NCBI GenBank assembly: GCA_965368405.1
Contig: CBDUMS010000015.1
Location: 1 to 49,812, forward strand
DNA from: S012-113 sp965368405
GTDB taxonomy: Bacteria; Bacteroidota; Bacteroidia; Cytophagales; Cyclobacteriaceae
Direction of reading: 5' to 3'
DNA: 49,812 nucleotides
Position numbers and translations under genes: made by a program. This document shows, piece by piece, positions 1 through 8,397 of this stretch (positions are counted from its first letter, which is position 1; each line of letters starts with the position of its first letter). Under the pieces are notes generated by a model, which worked only from the letters and a program-made list of their open reading frames with translations, was not told the origin of the DNA and did not search any database.

Positions 1-2
1 TG

Positions 3-87
3 CAGAGAGTGAGGGATTCGAACCCCCGGTACCGCAAGGTACAACGGTTTTCAAGACCGCCGCGTTCGACCACTCCGCCAACTCTCT
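3..87 (-). tRNA. tRNA-Ser (anticodon UGA)
   Basis: Read on the minus strand this is a class II tRNA. Acceptor arms AGAGAGT (81-87) and ACTCTCT (4-10) pair fully, the anticodon loop is CTTGAAA giving UGA, the variable arm is long (GTACC/GGTAC stem), and the T arm contains GGTTCGAATCC. The long variable arm and UGA anticodon identify serine. The discriminator is G, and the following bases are CA rather than CCA, so the 3' CCA appears not to be encoded. Confidence 0.95.
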
Positions 88-148
88 AGTCAATCGTTCT
101 GATTTGATCATGGTGCAAAAAAACAACATGCTCCTTCAGAATGGAATG

Positions 149-178
149 CAAAAATAGCAGTTAATAAGAGTACAGCAA
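149..178 (-). promoter_or_regulatory. Bacteroidota-type promoter for tRNA-Ser
   Basis: On the minus strand the -33 element TTG (176-178) and the -7 element TATTTTTG (149-156) are 19 nt apart, matching the Bacteroidota consensus TTG-N17-23-TANNTTTG. It lies about 60 nt upstream of the tRNA 5' end. Confidence 0.55.
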
Positions 179-196
179 GTGTTTTCGAAAAAAAAT

Positions 197-1165
197 CTAA
201 AGCTGTTCCAGCATAGGATGGTTTCGCTTATCTTTTGTTAGCTGAGTAGCATGATGATTTGCCGCATTCAGCTCATAACAGACCAGGAGAATAATAGAAA
301 GTATCATAATCCACACCATCAGGGCAATCATAACACCAATAGAACCATAAAGCTTATTATAGGTACCAAATTTTGCCAGATAGGCCGAAAAAGTGTACGA
401 GGCCCCAAGGCTCAGAATTGTGGCAATAAATGAACCATAGGAGAAAAAAGACCAGTTGCTATGCACCTCCGGCCCGAAATAGTAAAGCGATGAAATTGCT
501 ATCCAAAAGACCACAAAGAGAACCACAAAGCGCGTGAGCAAAAGAGCATAAATAGTAAAGTTAGAAATATCTACGGGAGAGTGATCAATAACATAGGTTA
601 CCGCAATCTCTCCTACCACCAATAAAATTATAGCCGAGATAACCACAAAAGCTAAAAGCACTGTAAGCCACGTGGCTACTATTCTTGTTTTCAGGTAGCT
701 TCTTTTGTGTGAAACTTTATAGCGGCTATTAAAAGCTGCCATTAGCGACATCGTGCCGTTCGTTGCTAGGAATAGGGAGAGAACAAAACCAAAAGTTAAC
801 AGATCTCCTCTTGAATGATTAAGAATATCAAAGACAGTTGTCTCAACAACTGAATACATGTTTGGAGGCATAATCTGCCCCATAAAAGCCATGATGCCGG
901 CAGTATCTACACTTGGTATTACTTTATGAATATAGGGTGTTAGAGTAAAGAGAAATAAGATAGCAGGAAAAATAGCCACCGTAAAACTAAAAGCAACCGC
1001 ATTTGCCCGCTCCAGAAGTTCGCCCTGGCTTACCTTTTTAATAAATGTTTTTAGAATAAAATAGAGCGATATTTTACCTCCTCGAAAACGAATGCTTTTT
1101 AAAAAAAGAACAACATTATCAAGGATTGGGTTATGCCTGAGCTTTTTTAAAATTTTATCCTTCAT
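197..1165 (-). CDS. yihY: YihY/BrkB family inner-membrane protein
   Basis: A 322-residue integral membrane protein of the YihY/virulence-factor-BrkB family, historically mis-called ribonuclease BN. Visible features are a basic N-terminus, about six hydrophobic segments starting near residue 55, and the family-typical stretch around ANAVAFSFTVAIFPAILF. The transport substrate of this family is not settled. Its start overlaps the 3' end of the thioesterase gene by 11 bp, so it is the last gene of a minus-strand unit mltG-thioesterase-yihY. The start at 1165 is supported by the clean charged N-terminus ahead of the first membrane segment. Confidence 0.85.
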   Translation of the reverse strand: MKDKILKKLRHNPILDNVVLFLKSIRFRGGKISLYFILKTFIKKVSQGELLERANAVAFSFTVAIFPAILFLFTLTPYIHKVIPSVDTAGIMAFMGQIMPPNMYSVVETTVFDILNHSRGDLLTFGFVLSLFLATNGTMSLMAAFNSRYKVSHKRSYLKTRIVATWLTVLLAFVVISAIILLVVGEIAVTYVIDHSPVDISNFTIYALLLTRFVVLFVVFWIAISSLYYFGPEVHSNWSFFSYGSFIATILSLGASYTFSAYLAKFGTYNKLYGSIGVMIALMVWIMILSIILLVCYELNAANHHATQLTKDKRNHPMLEQL

Positions 1166-1568
1166 TATAAAATGGAGCCAATAGCGCTATCATTCTTTCC
1201 GGTGCTTTCCTCGGTTTACCTGTTTTCATATCAATGAACGCTAATGTGGTATCGCCTGAGTGAATTTTAACACCGTCATCAAGAAATATTTCGTAATCAA
1301 ACTTAATCTTTACCAAAGGTAGCTTAGGAATAGTTATTTTGATGGTTAAAAGGTCATCATATTTTGCGGGACGATGGTAATATGAGTGTGTTTCCAGTAC
1401 CGGCATCATTATCCCAGATTCCTCTAAGCTCCGATAGCTCATGCCCAACTTGCGGAGCACTTCTACCCTTCCTACTTCGTAATAAGTAGCGTAATTTCCG
1501 TAATAGACGTACTGCATCTGGTCGGTCTCGGAATAGCGGACACGAATTTGGGTTTCGGCAATGTACAT
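1155..1568 (-). CDS. Acyl-CoA thioesterase, YbgC/4HBT hot-dog family
   Basis: A 137-residue single hot-dog-fold protein of the 4-hydroxybenzoyl-CoA thioesterase / YbgC / FadM group, predicted to hydrolyse acyl-CoA thioesters in the cytoplasm. The N-terminal RVRYSETDQMQYVYYGNYA contains the catalytic-type Asp and the downstream Tyr of the family signature. Length is normal. The stop codon of mltG is immediately upstream (1569) and yihY overlaps its 3' end, so all three genes are probably co-transcribed. Whether the natural substrate is a fatty acyl-CoA or another thioester cannot be told from sequence. Confidence 0.85.
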   Translation of the reverse strand: MYIAETQIRVRYSETDQMQYVYYGNYATYYEVGRVEVLRKLGMSYRSLEESGIMMPVLETHSYYHRPAKYDDLLTIKITIPKLPLVKIKFDYEIFLDDGVKIHSGDTTLAFIDMKTGKPRKAPERMIALLAPFYNEG

Positions 1569-2621
1569 TTAATTTTGGTTAAGTAGTCGTGCCTTACGTT
1601 GCTCTATTGAGAGCGCCTTTTGATAACGTCTGGCATTTTCGTTATGAACCCGCAAACTGGCAGTGAAGTTATGGTACCCCGAAAAGTCTTCTTTAGCACA
1701 CATAAAGATATAATCGTGCTGGGTATAATTTAATACTGCATTCAAGGAGTGAATACTCGGCATATTAATTGGCCCCGGTGGTAATCCCTTGTATTTATAG
1801 GTGTTATAGGGCGAATCAACTTGTTTGTGCTCGTTTAATACCCTCTTTAGGGTGAAATCTCCTGTTGCAAAAACCAAGGTGGGATCGGCTTGTAAAGGTA
1901 TTCCCTGTTTAATTCTATTGAGATAAAGACCGGCAATTATGGCACTCTCCTCACCTATCTTTGCCTCGGCTTGAACAATTGAGGCCAAAGCACTCACCTC
2001 AAACGGTGAAAGACCAATGTCCCGTGCCTTGTTAAGGTTTTGCTGCGACCAGAAACGTTGGTATTCCTCATTAATTTTATTGACTAATTCATCGGCTGTT
2101 ATAGTGTAGTAAACCTGGTATGTGTTCGGAATAAACATGCCAATAATATATTGTTGATTGAAGCCTTGAACGTTATCTAAAACAAATCGTTCTAACGCAT
2201 CGCTGAATTCAACAGGAGTAACGCCAACATAGCGTGTTACGGGTTCATATAAATCTTCGAGTAATCGGGCATGACTAAAGGTTATCTTCGAAGGACTTTG
2301 ATCCCCTGCTCGTAATAACCGAACCGCCTGAATATTCGTCATATTGGGTGCTATCGTATACAACCCCGGTTTTACGGCTTCGGTATAATTCATGAGCTTC
2401 GCCAGAAAACTAAATGAGATCATGTCATTCACTATCTCATATTTATAGAGTGTGTCTTGCACCGATCTAAATGTTGCTCCTTGTGGAATCAGGAAACTAT
2501 ATGCCGACTTTTCCACTTGCAAGTTAGGAGACTGAATAATCTGGTAAAAGTAAAACGAGAATGTAGAGAGGAGCCCAGCAAAAACTACCATAAAAACTAT
2601 TAAAATCTTACGCCGCTTCAT
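1569..2621 (-). CDS. mltG: Endolytic murein transglycosylase MltG
   Basis: A 350-residue YceG-like protein. It cleaves nascent glycan strands in the inner-membrane-facing periplasm and is thought to set glycan length. It has a basic N-terminus and one membrane anchor at about residues 5-27, followed by the periplasmic YceG domain. The conserved ASIVQAEA segment carries the catalytic-type Glu (residue 219), and PLQADPTLVFATG is a family signature. Length is typical. It starts at an ATG 113 bp from the divergent yciO-type gene and leads the mltG-thioesterase-yihY unit. Confidence 0.92.
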   Translation of the reverse strand: MKRRKILIVFMVVFAGLLSTFSFYFYQIIQSPNLQVEKSAYSFLIPQGATFRSVQDTLYKYEIVNDMISFSFLAKLMNYTEAVKPGLYTIAPNMTNIQAVRLLRAGDQSPSKITFSHARLLEDLYEPVTRYVGVTPVEFSDALERFVLDNVQGFNQQYIIGMFIPNTYQVYYTITADELVNKINEEYQRFWSQQNLNKARDIGLSPFEVSALASIVQAEAKIGEESAIIAGLYLNRIKQGIPLQADPTLVFATGDFTLKRVLNEHKQVDSPYNTYKYKGLPPGPINMPSIHSLNAVLNYTQHDYIFMCAKEDFSGYHNFTASLRVHNENARRYQKALSIEQRKARLLNQN

Positions 2622-2734
2622 TCACTAAAAATTACGATTAATGCCTTTAATTTCTTTCTACCTACAATAGATTTGCTAAATTATGCAATTGTTTTAAAGA
2701 TGAATAGCTTAATTGTGTTGGTAAATTTCAAAAA

Positions 2735-3364
2735 ATGGCAGAATTACTAAGAATACACCCCGATAATCCAGAGATGAGAAAGATCGGCAATGCCGTAGAA
2801 ATACTTCGTAAAGGCGGGCTAGCCATTTATCCTACCGATACTGTTTATGGCATTGGCTGCGACTTACATAATAAAAAAGGCATAGAAAAACTTATTAACG
2901 TACTAGGTCTTAAGGCAAACAAGCTACAACTTTCATTTATTTGTAATGATTTAGCCCAGGTAGCTCAGTATACAAAACCTATTCCTACCCATATATTTAA
3001 AATTCTAAAAAGATGCCTCCCCGGCCCCTTTACGTTTTTGCTCGAAGCTAGCCATGAGGTACCTAAAATTGTAGGGATTAGCAAAAAAACAGTTGGTATT
3101 CGAATTCCTAATAATAACATTTCGCGAGTACTGGTTAGTGAACTTGGGAATCCGATAATTTCGGCATCGATCAAAGATGAAGACCAAATCATAGAATATA
3201 CCACCGATGCTGAAGTAATCTTTGAGCGTTACCAAAAAAGAGTAGATGTAGTTATAGACGGTGGATTAAGTGGCATTACCCCTTCTACTGTGGTGAATCT
3301 AGGCAATAATGAAATCGAATTGGTACGGGAGGGACTAGGGGATGTTGACCTCTTATATAAATGA
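2735..3364 (+). CDS. yciO: YciO/YrdC-type L-threonylcarbamoyladenylate synthase family protein
   Basis: A 209-residue YrdC-domain protein. The opening LLRIHPDNPEMRKIGNAVEI, the YPTDTVYGIGC core and the VREGLGDVD ending resemble the YciO branch more than classical TsaC/Sua5. YrdC enzymes make threonylcarbamoyl-AMP for the t6A modification of ANN-decoding tRNAs; the activity of YciO members is less certain. The stop overlaps the start of the WbqC-like gene (ATGA, 3361-3364), which implies translational coupling. A -7-like TAGATTTG occurs at 2668-2675 without a good -33. Confidence 0.85.
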   Translation: MAELLRIHPDNPEMRKIGNAVEILRKGGLAIYPTDTVYGIGCDLHNKKGIEKLINVLGLKANKLQLSFICNDLAQVAQYTKPIPTHIFKILKRCLPGPFTFLLEASHEVPKIVGISKKTVGIRIPNNNISRVLVSELGNPIISASIKDEDQIIEYTTDAEVIFERYQKRVDVVIDGGLSGITPSTVVNLGNNEIELVREGLGDVDLLYK

Positions 3365-3996
3365 GAGTAATTGATTTACAATACCTACCCCAACCAGCCT
3401 ATTTTGCTTTACTGCTTAGTTACGACGACCTCTACCTCGATAAACATGAGCATTTTGTAAAACAGACCTACCGAAATAGGGCCAGAGTTCTTGGTCCTAA
3501 TGGTATTAATACCCTCTCCGTTCCCATACGGAGTGCAAGAAAAAAAGTCCCTGCCAAGGATGTTAAAATTGATCACTCGCAAAAATGGGTCAATCAGCAT
3601 TGGCGGACGATGCAAGCTGCCTACGGAAGAGCTCCATATTTCGAATATTATGCAAATGATTTCCTCGAGATCTACCATAAAAAACACCAATATCTTTTCG
3701 ATTTAAATGAAGAATTGCTGACACAATGTCTTGATTTCCTGCAATTTGACATATCGCCAAAAACGACCACAGCATACGTAGACCTTAATAATTCGGTAGA
3801 AAACGATTTCAGGTCCCTTGTTTCACCGAAATCGAAGAAGCAACTTCCGATTCCTTATCATCAAAAAAAATATCAGCAGGTGTTTGGCAACAAGTTTGCT
3901 TATGAACTAAGTATAATCGATTTAATTTTCTGTGAAGGTCCTCAAGCCGGTACGCTAATCGTGGAAAGTATGGAGATTGAACAGAATCGAACTTAA
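3361..3996 (+). CDS. WbqC family protein
   Basis: A 211-residue protein with the WbqC-like signature: an opening IDLQYLPQPAYFALLLSYDD, then KQTYRNRARVLGPNGINTLSVPI, then an IDHSQKWVNQHWRTMQAAYG block. WbqC-family proteins occur in polysaccharide and lipopolysaccharide clusters and in Bacteroidota housekeeping loci; the reaction is not established. It overlaps the preceding gene by 4 bp, so the pair is probably one transcript. No signal peptide is seen. Confidence 0.8.
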   Translation: MRVIDLQYLPQPAYFALLLSYDDLYLDKHEHFVKQTYRNRARVLGPNGINTLSVPIRSARKKVPAKDVKIDHSQKWVNQHWRTMQAAYGRAPYFEYYANDFLEIYHKKHQYLFDLNEELLTQCLDFLQFDISPKTTTAYVDLNNSVENDFRSLVSPKSKKQLPIPYHQKKYQQVFGNKFAYELSIIDLIFCEGPQAGTLIVESMEIEQNRT

Positions 3997-4021
3997 AATT
4001 GTTTTTTGGTTAATAAGTTCG

Positions 4022-4050
4022 TTGTTTTATTACAGAATCGCTTAGATTTA
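4022..4050 (+). promoter_or_regulatory. Promoter of clpC
   Basis: TTG at 4022-4024 and TAGATTTA at 4043-4050, separated by 18 nt, resemble the Bacteroidota -33/-7 pair with one mismatch in the -7 element. The ATG of clpC follows 20 nt later. No CIRCE or CtsR-like operator is seen. Confidence 0.4.
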
Positions 4051-4070
4051 CATAGATAGGATTATAATTA

Positions 4071-6620
4071 ATGGAAGCTAAATTTTCAAATAGAGTAAAA
4101 GAAGTCATATCGCTTAGTCGTGAAGAAGCCCTTCGATTAGGGCATGATTATATCGGCACAGAGCACTTGCTCCTCGGTATGATTCGTGAAGGAGAAGGGG
4201 TCGCAATTGAGGTACTTAAAAAGCTCGGAATTTCTATGGAGGAATTGAGAGACTCTATTGAGGAAGCTACGCGAAGCACTTCTACCGATAAGGTAAAAAA
4301 ACTAACTAATATTCCGCTTACACGGCAAAGTGAAAAAGTTCTAAAAATCACATACCTGGAGGCGAAAATATTCAAAAGCCAACTCATTGGCACAGAGCAC
4401 TTGCTCTTGTCGATTTTAAGGGATGAAAACAACCTGGGATCTAAGATTCTAGATAAGCACGATGTTAGCTACGATGTAGTGAAAGAAATGCTTGAATATC
4501 AAACTGATCAGCCAATGGCAGCATCAGACACTGAAGATGATGATGACGATTCGTCTAAAATGTTTGGTGGTTCCTCTGGATCTGGCCCATCTTCGGGCAA
4601 AGAGGCTTCCGGTCGTGGTGGCGAAAAATCGCGTACTCCGGTCTTAGATAATTTTGGAAGAGATCTTACCAAAATGGCCGAAGATCAAAAGCTGGACCCA
4701 ATCGTAGGTAGAACAGAAGAAATTGAACGGGTTGCACAAATACTATCCCGACGTAAAAAGAATAACCCAATTCTAATTGGTGAACCTGGAGTGGGTAAAA
4801 CCGCAATTGCCGAAGGTCTTGCCTTGCGCATATCGCAAAAAAAGGTTTCTCGGATACTTTTTGGTAAGCGTGTCGTAACACTCGATCTCGCATCCTTAGT
4901 GGCTGGAACGAAATATCGTGGCCAGTTCGAGGAAAGAATGAAAGCGGTAATGAATGAATTGGAAAAAGCTCCTGAGGTAATTTTATTTATCGATGAGCTC
5001 CATACAATCGTTGGTGCAGGTGGTGCATCTGGATCTTTAGATGCCTCCAATATGTTTAAACCTGCCCTTGCTCGAGGTGAAATACAATGTATCGGAGCAA
5101 CAACTTTAGATGAATACCGACAGTATATTGAAAAAGACGGTGCACTAGCAAGACGATTCCAAATGGTAATGGTCGATGCAACATCTCCGGAAGAAACCTT
5201 TGAGATTCTTGAGAATATCAAAGATAAATACGAGGAACACCATCATGTAACCTATACCAAGGAGGCTATCGAGGCCTGCGTGAAATTATCGGATCGTTAT
5301 ATAAGCGATCGCTACTTGCCCGATAAAGCCATTGATGTGCTTGACGAGGCAGGTGCCAAAGTGCATATTAACAATATTCACGTGCCCGATAGTATTGTAA
5401 AGCTCGAGGAGGCTATAGAAGAGGTTAAGAAAGAGAAGAATCAAGTTGTGAAGAGCCAGAAGTATGAAGAGGCTGCTAAACTTCGTGACGATGAGAAGAA
5501 ATTAAAAGAACGACTAGAGGAGGAAAAAGTAGCATGGGAAGAGGAAACCAGCAAAACAAGGTATACCGTAACCGAAGATAATATTGCAGAAATTATAGCA
5601 ATGATGACGGGCGTTCCGGCCAACAGGATTGCACAAAAAGAAAGCAATAAGCTGCTTGAAATGAATAAGGAGCTTAGTGATAAAGTTATTGGACAAAATG
5701 AAGCAATAACCAAGCTCACCAAAGCAATCCAGCGGACCCGTGTAGGACTTAAAGACCCTAAGAAACCAATTGGTTCATTTATTTTCCTCGGCCCAACAGG
5801 AGTAGGTAAAACCGAACTAGCCAAAGTGCTTGCTTCTTATTTATTCGATAAAGCTGATAACCTTATTCGGATTGATATGAGTGAGTATATGGAGAAATTC
5901 TCGGTATCCAGACTCGTAGGAGCGCCTCCTGGCTATGTAGGATATGAAGAAGGCGGTCAGCTTACAGAAAAAGTTCGTAGAAAGCCTTATAGCGTTGTAT
6001 TGCTTGATGAAATTGAAAAAGCGCATCCAGATGTTTTCAATATCCTGCTACAAGTGCTGGATGATGGTATACTCACAGATGGACTTGGACGCAAAGTTGA
6101 TTTTAGAAACACGATAATCATCATGACTTCAAATATTGGAGTTCGTGACCTTAAGGATTTTGGTTCTGGTATTGGTTTTGTAACCAGTGCTAAAGCGAAA
6201 AGCGAGGATGAAGAAATGAAGTCTACGATTAAGAAGTCATTGAAGAAGGCATTTAGCCCTGAATTCCTCAATCGACTTGATGATGTAATTGTCTTCAACT
6301 CTCTTAAGCGAGAAGATATTCATAAGATTATTGATATTTCCTTATCGGATCTACTCGTTCGAGTAGAAGAGATTGGTTTTAAAATTGAAATTACGAGCAA
6401 AGCCAAAGATTTCATTTCTGAAAAAGGGTATGATCCACAATATGGAGCAAGACCCCTAAATAGAGCTATTCAAAAATATCTAGAAGACCCAATTGCAGAA
6501 GAAATCCTTAAAGGAGATTTATCTGAAGGAGGCACACTTGTAGCTGATCATGATGGGAAGAGTGATGAGCTAAGTTTCAAACTTAAAGGCAAGAAAAAGC
6601 CAAGTTCTAAAAAAGCTTAA
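4071..6620 (+). CDS. clpC: ATP-dependent Clp protease ATP-binding subunit ClpC
   Basis: An 849-residue Hsp100 unfoldase that feeds substrates to ClpP. Two Clp_N repeats (about 1-145) are followed by a low-complexity acidic, Gly/Ser-rich linker (about 150-190). The first AAA+ domain has Walker A GEPGVGKT at 237-244, a UVR-like coiled segment lies at about 449-477, and the second AAA+ domain has GPTGVGKT near 575. The GSGIGF segment provides the hydrophobic tripeptide loop expected for docking to ClpP, which separates ClpC from ClpB. The middle region is short, also unlike ClpB. It appears monocistronic and ends in a strong hairpin terminator. Confidence 0.95.
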   Translation: MEAKFSNRVKEVISLSREEALRLGHDYIGTEHLLLGMIREGEGVAIEVLKKLGISMEELRDSIEEATRSTSTDKVKKLTNIPLTRQSEKVLKITYLEAKIFKSQLIGTEHLLLSILRDENNLGSKILDKHDVSYDVVKEMLEYQTDQPMAASDTEDDDDDSSKMFGGSSGSGPSSGKEASGRGGEKSRTPVLDNFGRDLTKMAEDQKLDPIVGRTEEIERVAQILSRRKKNNPILIGEPGVGKTAIAEGLALRISQKKVSRILFGKRVVTLDLASLVAGTKYRGQFEERMKAVMNELEKAPEVILFIDELHTIVGAGGASGSLDASNMFKPALARGEIQCIGATTLDEYRQYIEKDGALARRFQMVMVDATSPEETFEILENIKDKYEEHHHVTYTKEAIEACVKLSDRYISDRYLPDKAIDVLDEAGAKVHINNIHVPDSIVKLEEAIEEVKKEKNQVVKSQKYEEAAKLRDDEKKLKERLEEEKVAWEEETSKTRYTVTEDNIAEIIAMMTGVPANRIAQKESNKLLEMNKELSDKVIGQNEAITKLTKAIQRTRVGLKDPKKPIGSFIFLGPTGVGKTELAKVLASYLFDKADNLIRIDMSEYMEKFSVSRLVGAPPGYVGYEEGGQLTEKVRRKPYSVVLLDEIEKAHPDVFNILLQVLDDGILTDGLGRKVDFRNTIIIMTSNIGVRDLKDFGSGIGFVTSAKAKSEDEEMKSTIKKSLKKAFSPEFLNRLDDVIVFNSLKREDIHKIIDISLSDLLVRVEEIGFKIEITSKAKDFISEKGYDPQYGARPLNRAIQKYLEDPIAEEILKGDLSEGGTLVADHDGKSDELSFKLKGKKKPSSKKA

Positions 6621-6637
6621 GCATACAAGTATGCTTA
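6618..6637 (+). repeat. 9-bp perfect hairpin overlapping the clpC stop codon
   Basis: TAAGCATAC (6618-6626), a 2-nt spacer and GTATGCTTA (6629-6637) form a perfect inverted repeat that begins on the clpC stop codon TAA. It lies just before the rho-independent terminator and may act with it as a 3'-end stabilising structure. Confidence 0.6.
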
Positions 6638-6638
6638 G

Positions 6639-6674
6639 AAACTCTGATTATCGTAAGGTGATCAGAGTTTTTTT
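6639..6674 (+). terminator. Rho-independent terminator of clpC
   Basis: AAACTCTGAT (6639-6648) pairs perfectly with ATCAGAGTTT (6661-6670) and is followed by a T tract to 6674. The second arm overlaps the last codons of the convergent ispE gene. Confidence 0.85.
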
Positions 6675-7450
6675 ATGATCGATATTTCACTAAAGTTTGT
6701 GAGTGAAGGCTTTTCTTCGAACAAGCCATATACGGCAGAGCCACTGCCCGACATGCTTGCATAAACAGCTCCATCCTTCAGCAGCTTTTCCTTAACGGCT
6801 AAGACTTCGGCTAATGCCGTTTGCTCAAAATCGTTTTTCACCAGACCTTGCCATGCGGTAACAGGGGTATCTTCCAGAGTTTTCTTTAGATCATTAGCGG
6901 CTTTTTGCGGAATAAGACCTGCGTAAGCCTGTTGTGTGCTAACATGGATCTCAGGATAAATAACAGCAATATAATAGTTGTTTAAATTTACCCTAATCTT
7001 AGAAAACTTATTCCCGGTACCTTCCACGAATTTGGTCTTGTTTTCGATAAAGAACGGGCAATCGCTACCCAACTGGGCTGCATATTGTTCGAGTTCGCCA
7101 TCGCTTAGGGCTAATTTGAACTTAGTATTGAGCATTTTGAGCATGAATGCGGCATCGCTAGATCCGCCGCCAAGCCCAGCCCCGATAGGGATATTCTTAT
7201 GTAAATGGATAGCTACGGCAGGAATATCAAATTCTTTCTGAATAAGCTTGAAAGCATCTACCACAATATTGGTGTTGCCCGGAATTGGAATGCCGCTCGA
7301 ACTAAAACTTAAGGATTCAGCCTCAACGATTTCCAAGGCGTCGTACCAGGGTATTGGTAAAAAGCATGATTCTATATTATGATAGCCATCGGAACGTTTC
7401 TCAACAACATTGAGCCCAACATTAATTTTAGCATTGGGAAAGACTATCAT
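6662..7450 (-). CDS. ispE: 4-(cytidine 5'-diphospho)-2-C-methyl-D-erythritol kinase IspE
   Basis: A 262-residue GHMP kinase of the non-mevalonate isoprenoid pathway, which phosphorylates CDP-methylerythritol. The opening PNAKINVGLNVVEKRSDGYH, the ATP-binding loop PIGAGLGGGSSDAA and the C-terminal MSGSGSAVYG are all family motifs. Length is slightly short but typical for Bacteroidota. It lies 29 bp downstream of fabI on the same strand and is probably co-transcribed. Its 3' end runs into the clpC terminator hairpin. Confidence 0.93.
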   Translation of the reverse strand: MIVFPNAKINVGLNVVEKRSDGYHNIESCFLPIPWYDALEIVEAESLSFSSSGIPIPGNTNIVVDAFKLIQKEFDIPAVAIHLHKNIPIGAGLGGGSSDAAFMLKMLNTKFKLALSDGELEQYAAQLGSDCPFFIENKTKFVEGTGNKFSKIRVNLNNYYIAVIYPEIHVSTQQAYAGLIPQKAANDLKKTLEDTPVTAWQGLVKNDFEQTALAEVLAVKEKLLKDGAVYASMSGSGSAVYGLFEEKPSLTNFSEISIIKKL

Positions 7451-7479
7451 TTTTTCAGTTGAAAATTAATGTATGCGAT

Positions 7480-8301
7480 CTACTCCTCTCCAGGAGTAAG
7501 CGCATCTACCAATTGATCGGTAATGCCCGAAGTACTAAACCCGCCATCGTGCATTAGGTTTTGCATGGTTACTTTACGGGTAAAATCCGAGAACATCATT
7601 ACAATATAATTAGCACATTCTTCCGCTGTAGCATTACCCAGTGGCGACATTTTTTCGGCAAAATCGATAAATACGTTAAACCCTCCAACACCGCTACCCG
7701 CTGTGGTAGGAGTAGGAGATTGAGAAATGGTATTCACTCTAACCTTCTTTAGCTTGGCAAACCGGGTGCCATAACTTCGGGCAATAGATTCAAGCATCGA
7801 TTTTGCCTGTGCCATATCAGAATATCCGGGATAGGTTCGTTGTGCTGCTATATAAGATAAAGCCATTATAGAGCCCCACTCATTCATAGCATTTTGCTTT
7901 TCGGCTACCTGCATTACTTTATGGAAGGATATAGCAGATACATCGAGGGTTTTCAACATCCACTCATAATTTAGATCACCATAATCTTTTCCCTTCCTAA
8001 CATTAGGGCTCATGCCAATAGAATGAAGAATAAAATCTAGCGGGCCACCCAATATCTCTACTGATTTACTGATCAGATTTTCTAAATCTTCCAACGATGT
8101 AGCATCTGCAGGAATGATTTCTGATTTCGTTTTAGCGGCAAGCTCATTAATCTTACCCATTCGCATGGCAATGGGTGCATTGGTTAATACAAATCGGCCA
8201 CCTTCCTCAAAAACTTTTTCCGCTGTTTTCCAGGCAATAGAATTCTCATCTAGTGCGCCAAATATGATTCCCCTTTTTCCTTTTAATAGATTATGAGCCA
8301 T
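7480..8301 (-). CDS. fabI: Enoyl-[acyl-carrier-protein] reductase FabI
   Basis: A 273-residue short-chain dehydrogenase-fold enzyme catalysing the last step of fatty-acid elongation (NADH-dependent reduction of enoyl-ACP). The N-terminal GKRGIIFGALDENSIAW is the FabI-type nucleotide-binding region. The catalytic Tyr-x6-Lys is Y160-K167 in GYSDMAQAK. The C-terminal NLMHDGGFSTSG is also typical. A promoter is visible upstream. FabI is the target of triclosan-class inhibitors. Confidence 0.95.
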   Translation of the reverse strand: MAHNLLKGKRGIIFGALDENSIAWKTAEKVFEEGGRFVLTNAPIAMRMGKINELAAKTKSEIIPADATSLEDLENLISKSVEILGGPLDFILHSIGMSPNVRKGKDYGDLNYEWMLKTLDVSAISFHKVMQVAEKQNAMNEWGSIMALSYIAAQRTYPGYSDMAQAKSMLESIARSYGTRFAKLKKVRVNTISQSPTPTTAGSGVGGFNVFIDFAEKMSPLGNATAEECANYIVMMFSDFTRKVTMQNLMHDGGFSTSGITDQLVDALTPGEE

Positions 8302-8343
8302 AATAAATTATCTCTATTTCAATATCGTGTTAAATTCGAGCTG

Positions 8344-8379
8344 CAAAATTAATGTAATTTTCGCTTTTCCACTTACAAA
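8344..8379 (-). promoter_or_regulatory. Promoter of fabI(-ispE)
   Basis: On the minus strand TTTG (8376-8379) and TAATTTTG (8344-8351) are separated by 24 nt, at the long end for the Bacteroidota -33/-7 spacing. The -7 element lies 42 bp upstream of the fabI ATG. Confidence 0.4.
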
Positions 8380-8397
8380 ATGATAGGGAGAGCTAAT

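Noticed and set aside
4071..6620. ClpB instead of ClpC.
   Set aside because: The short middle region with a UVR-like segment and the GIGF loop fit ClpC; ClpB has a long coiled-coil M domain and no ClpP loop.
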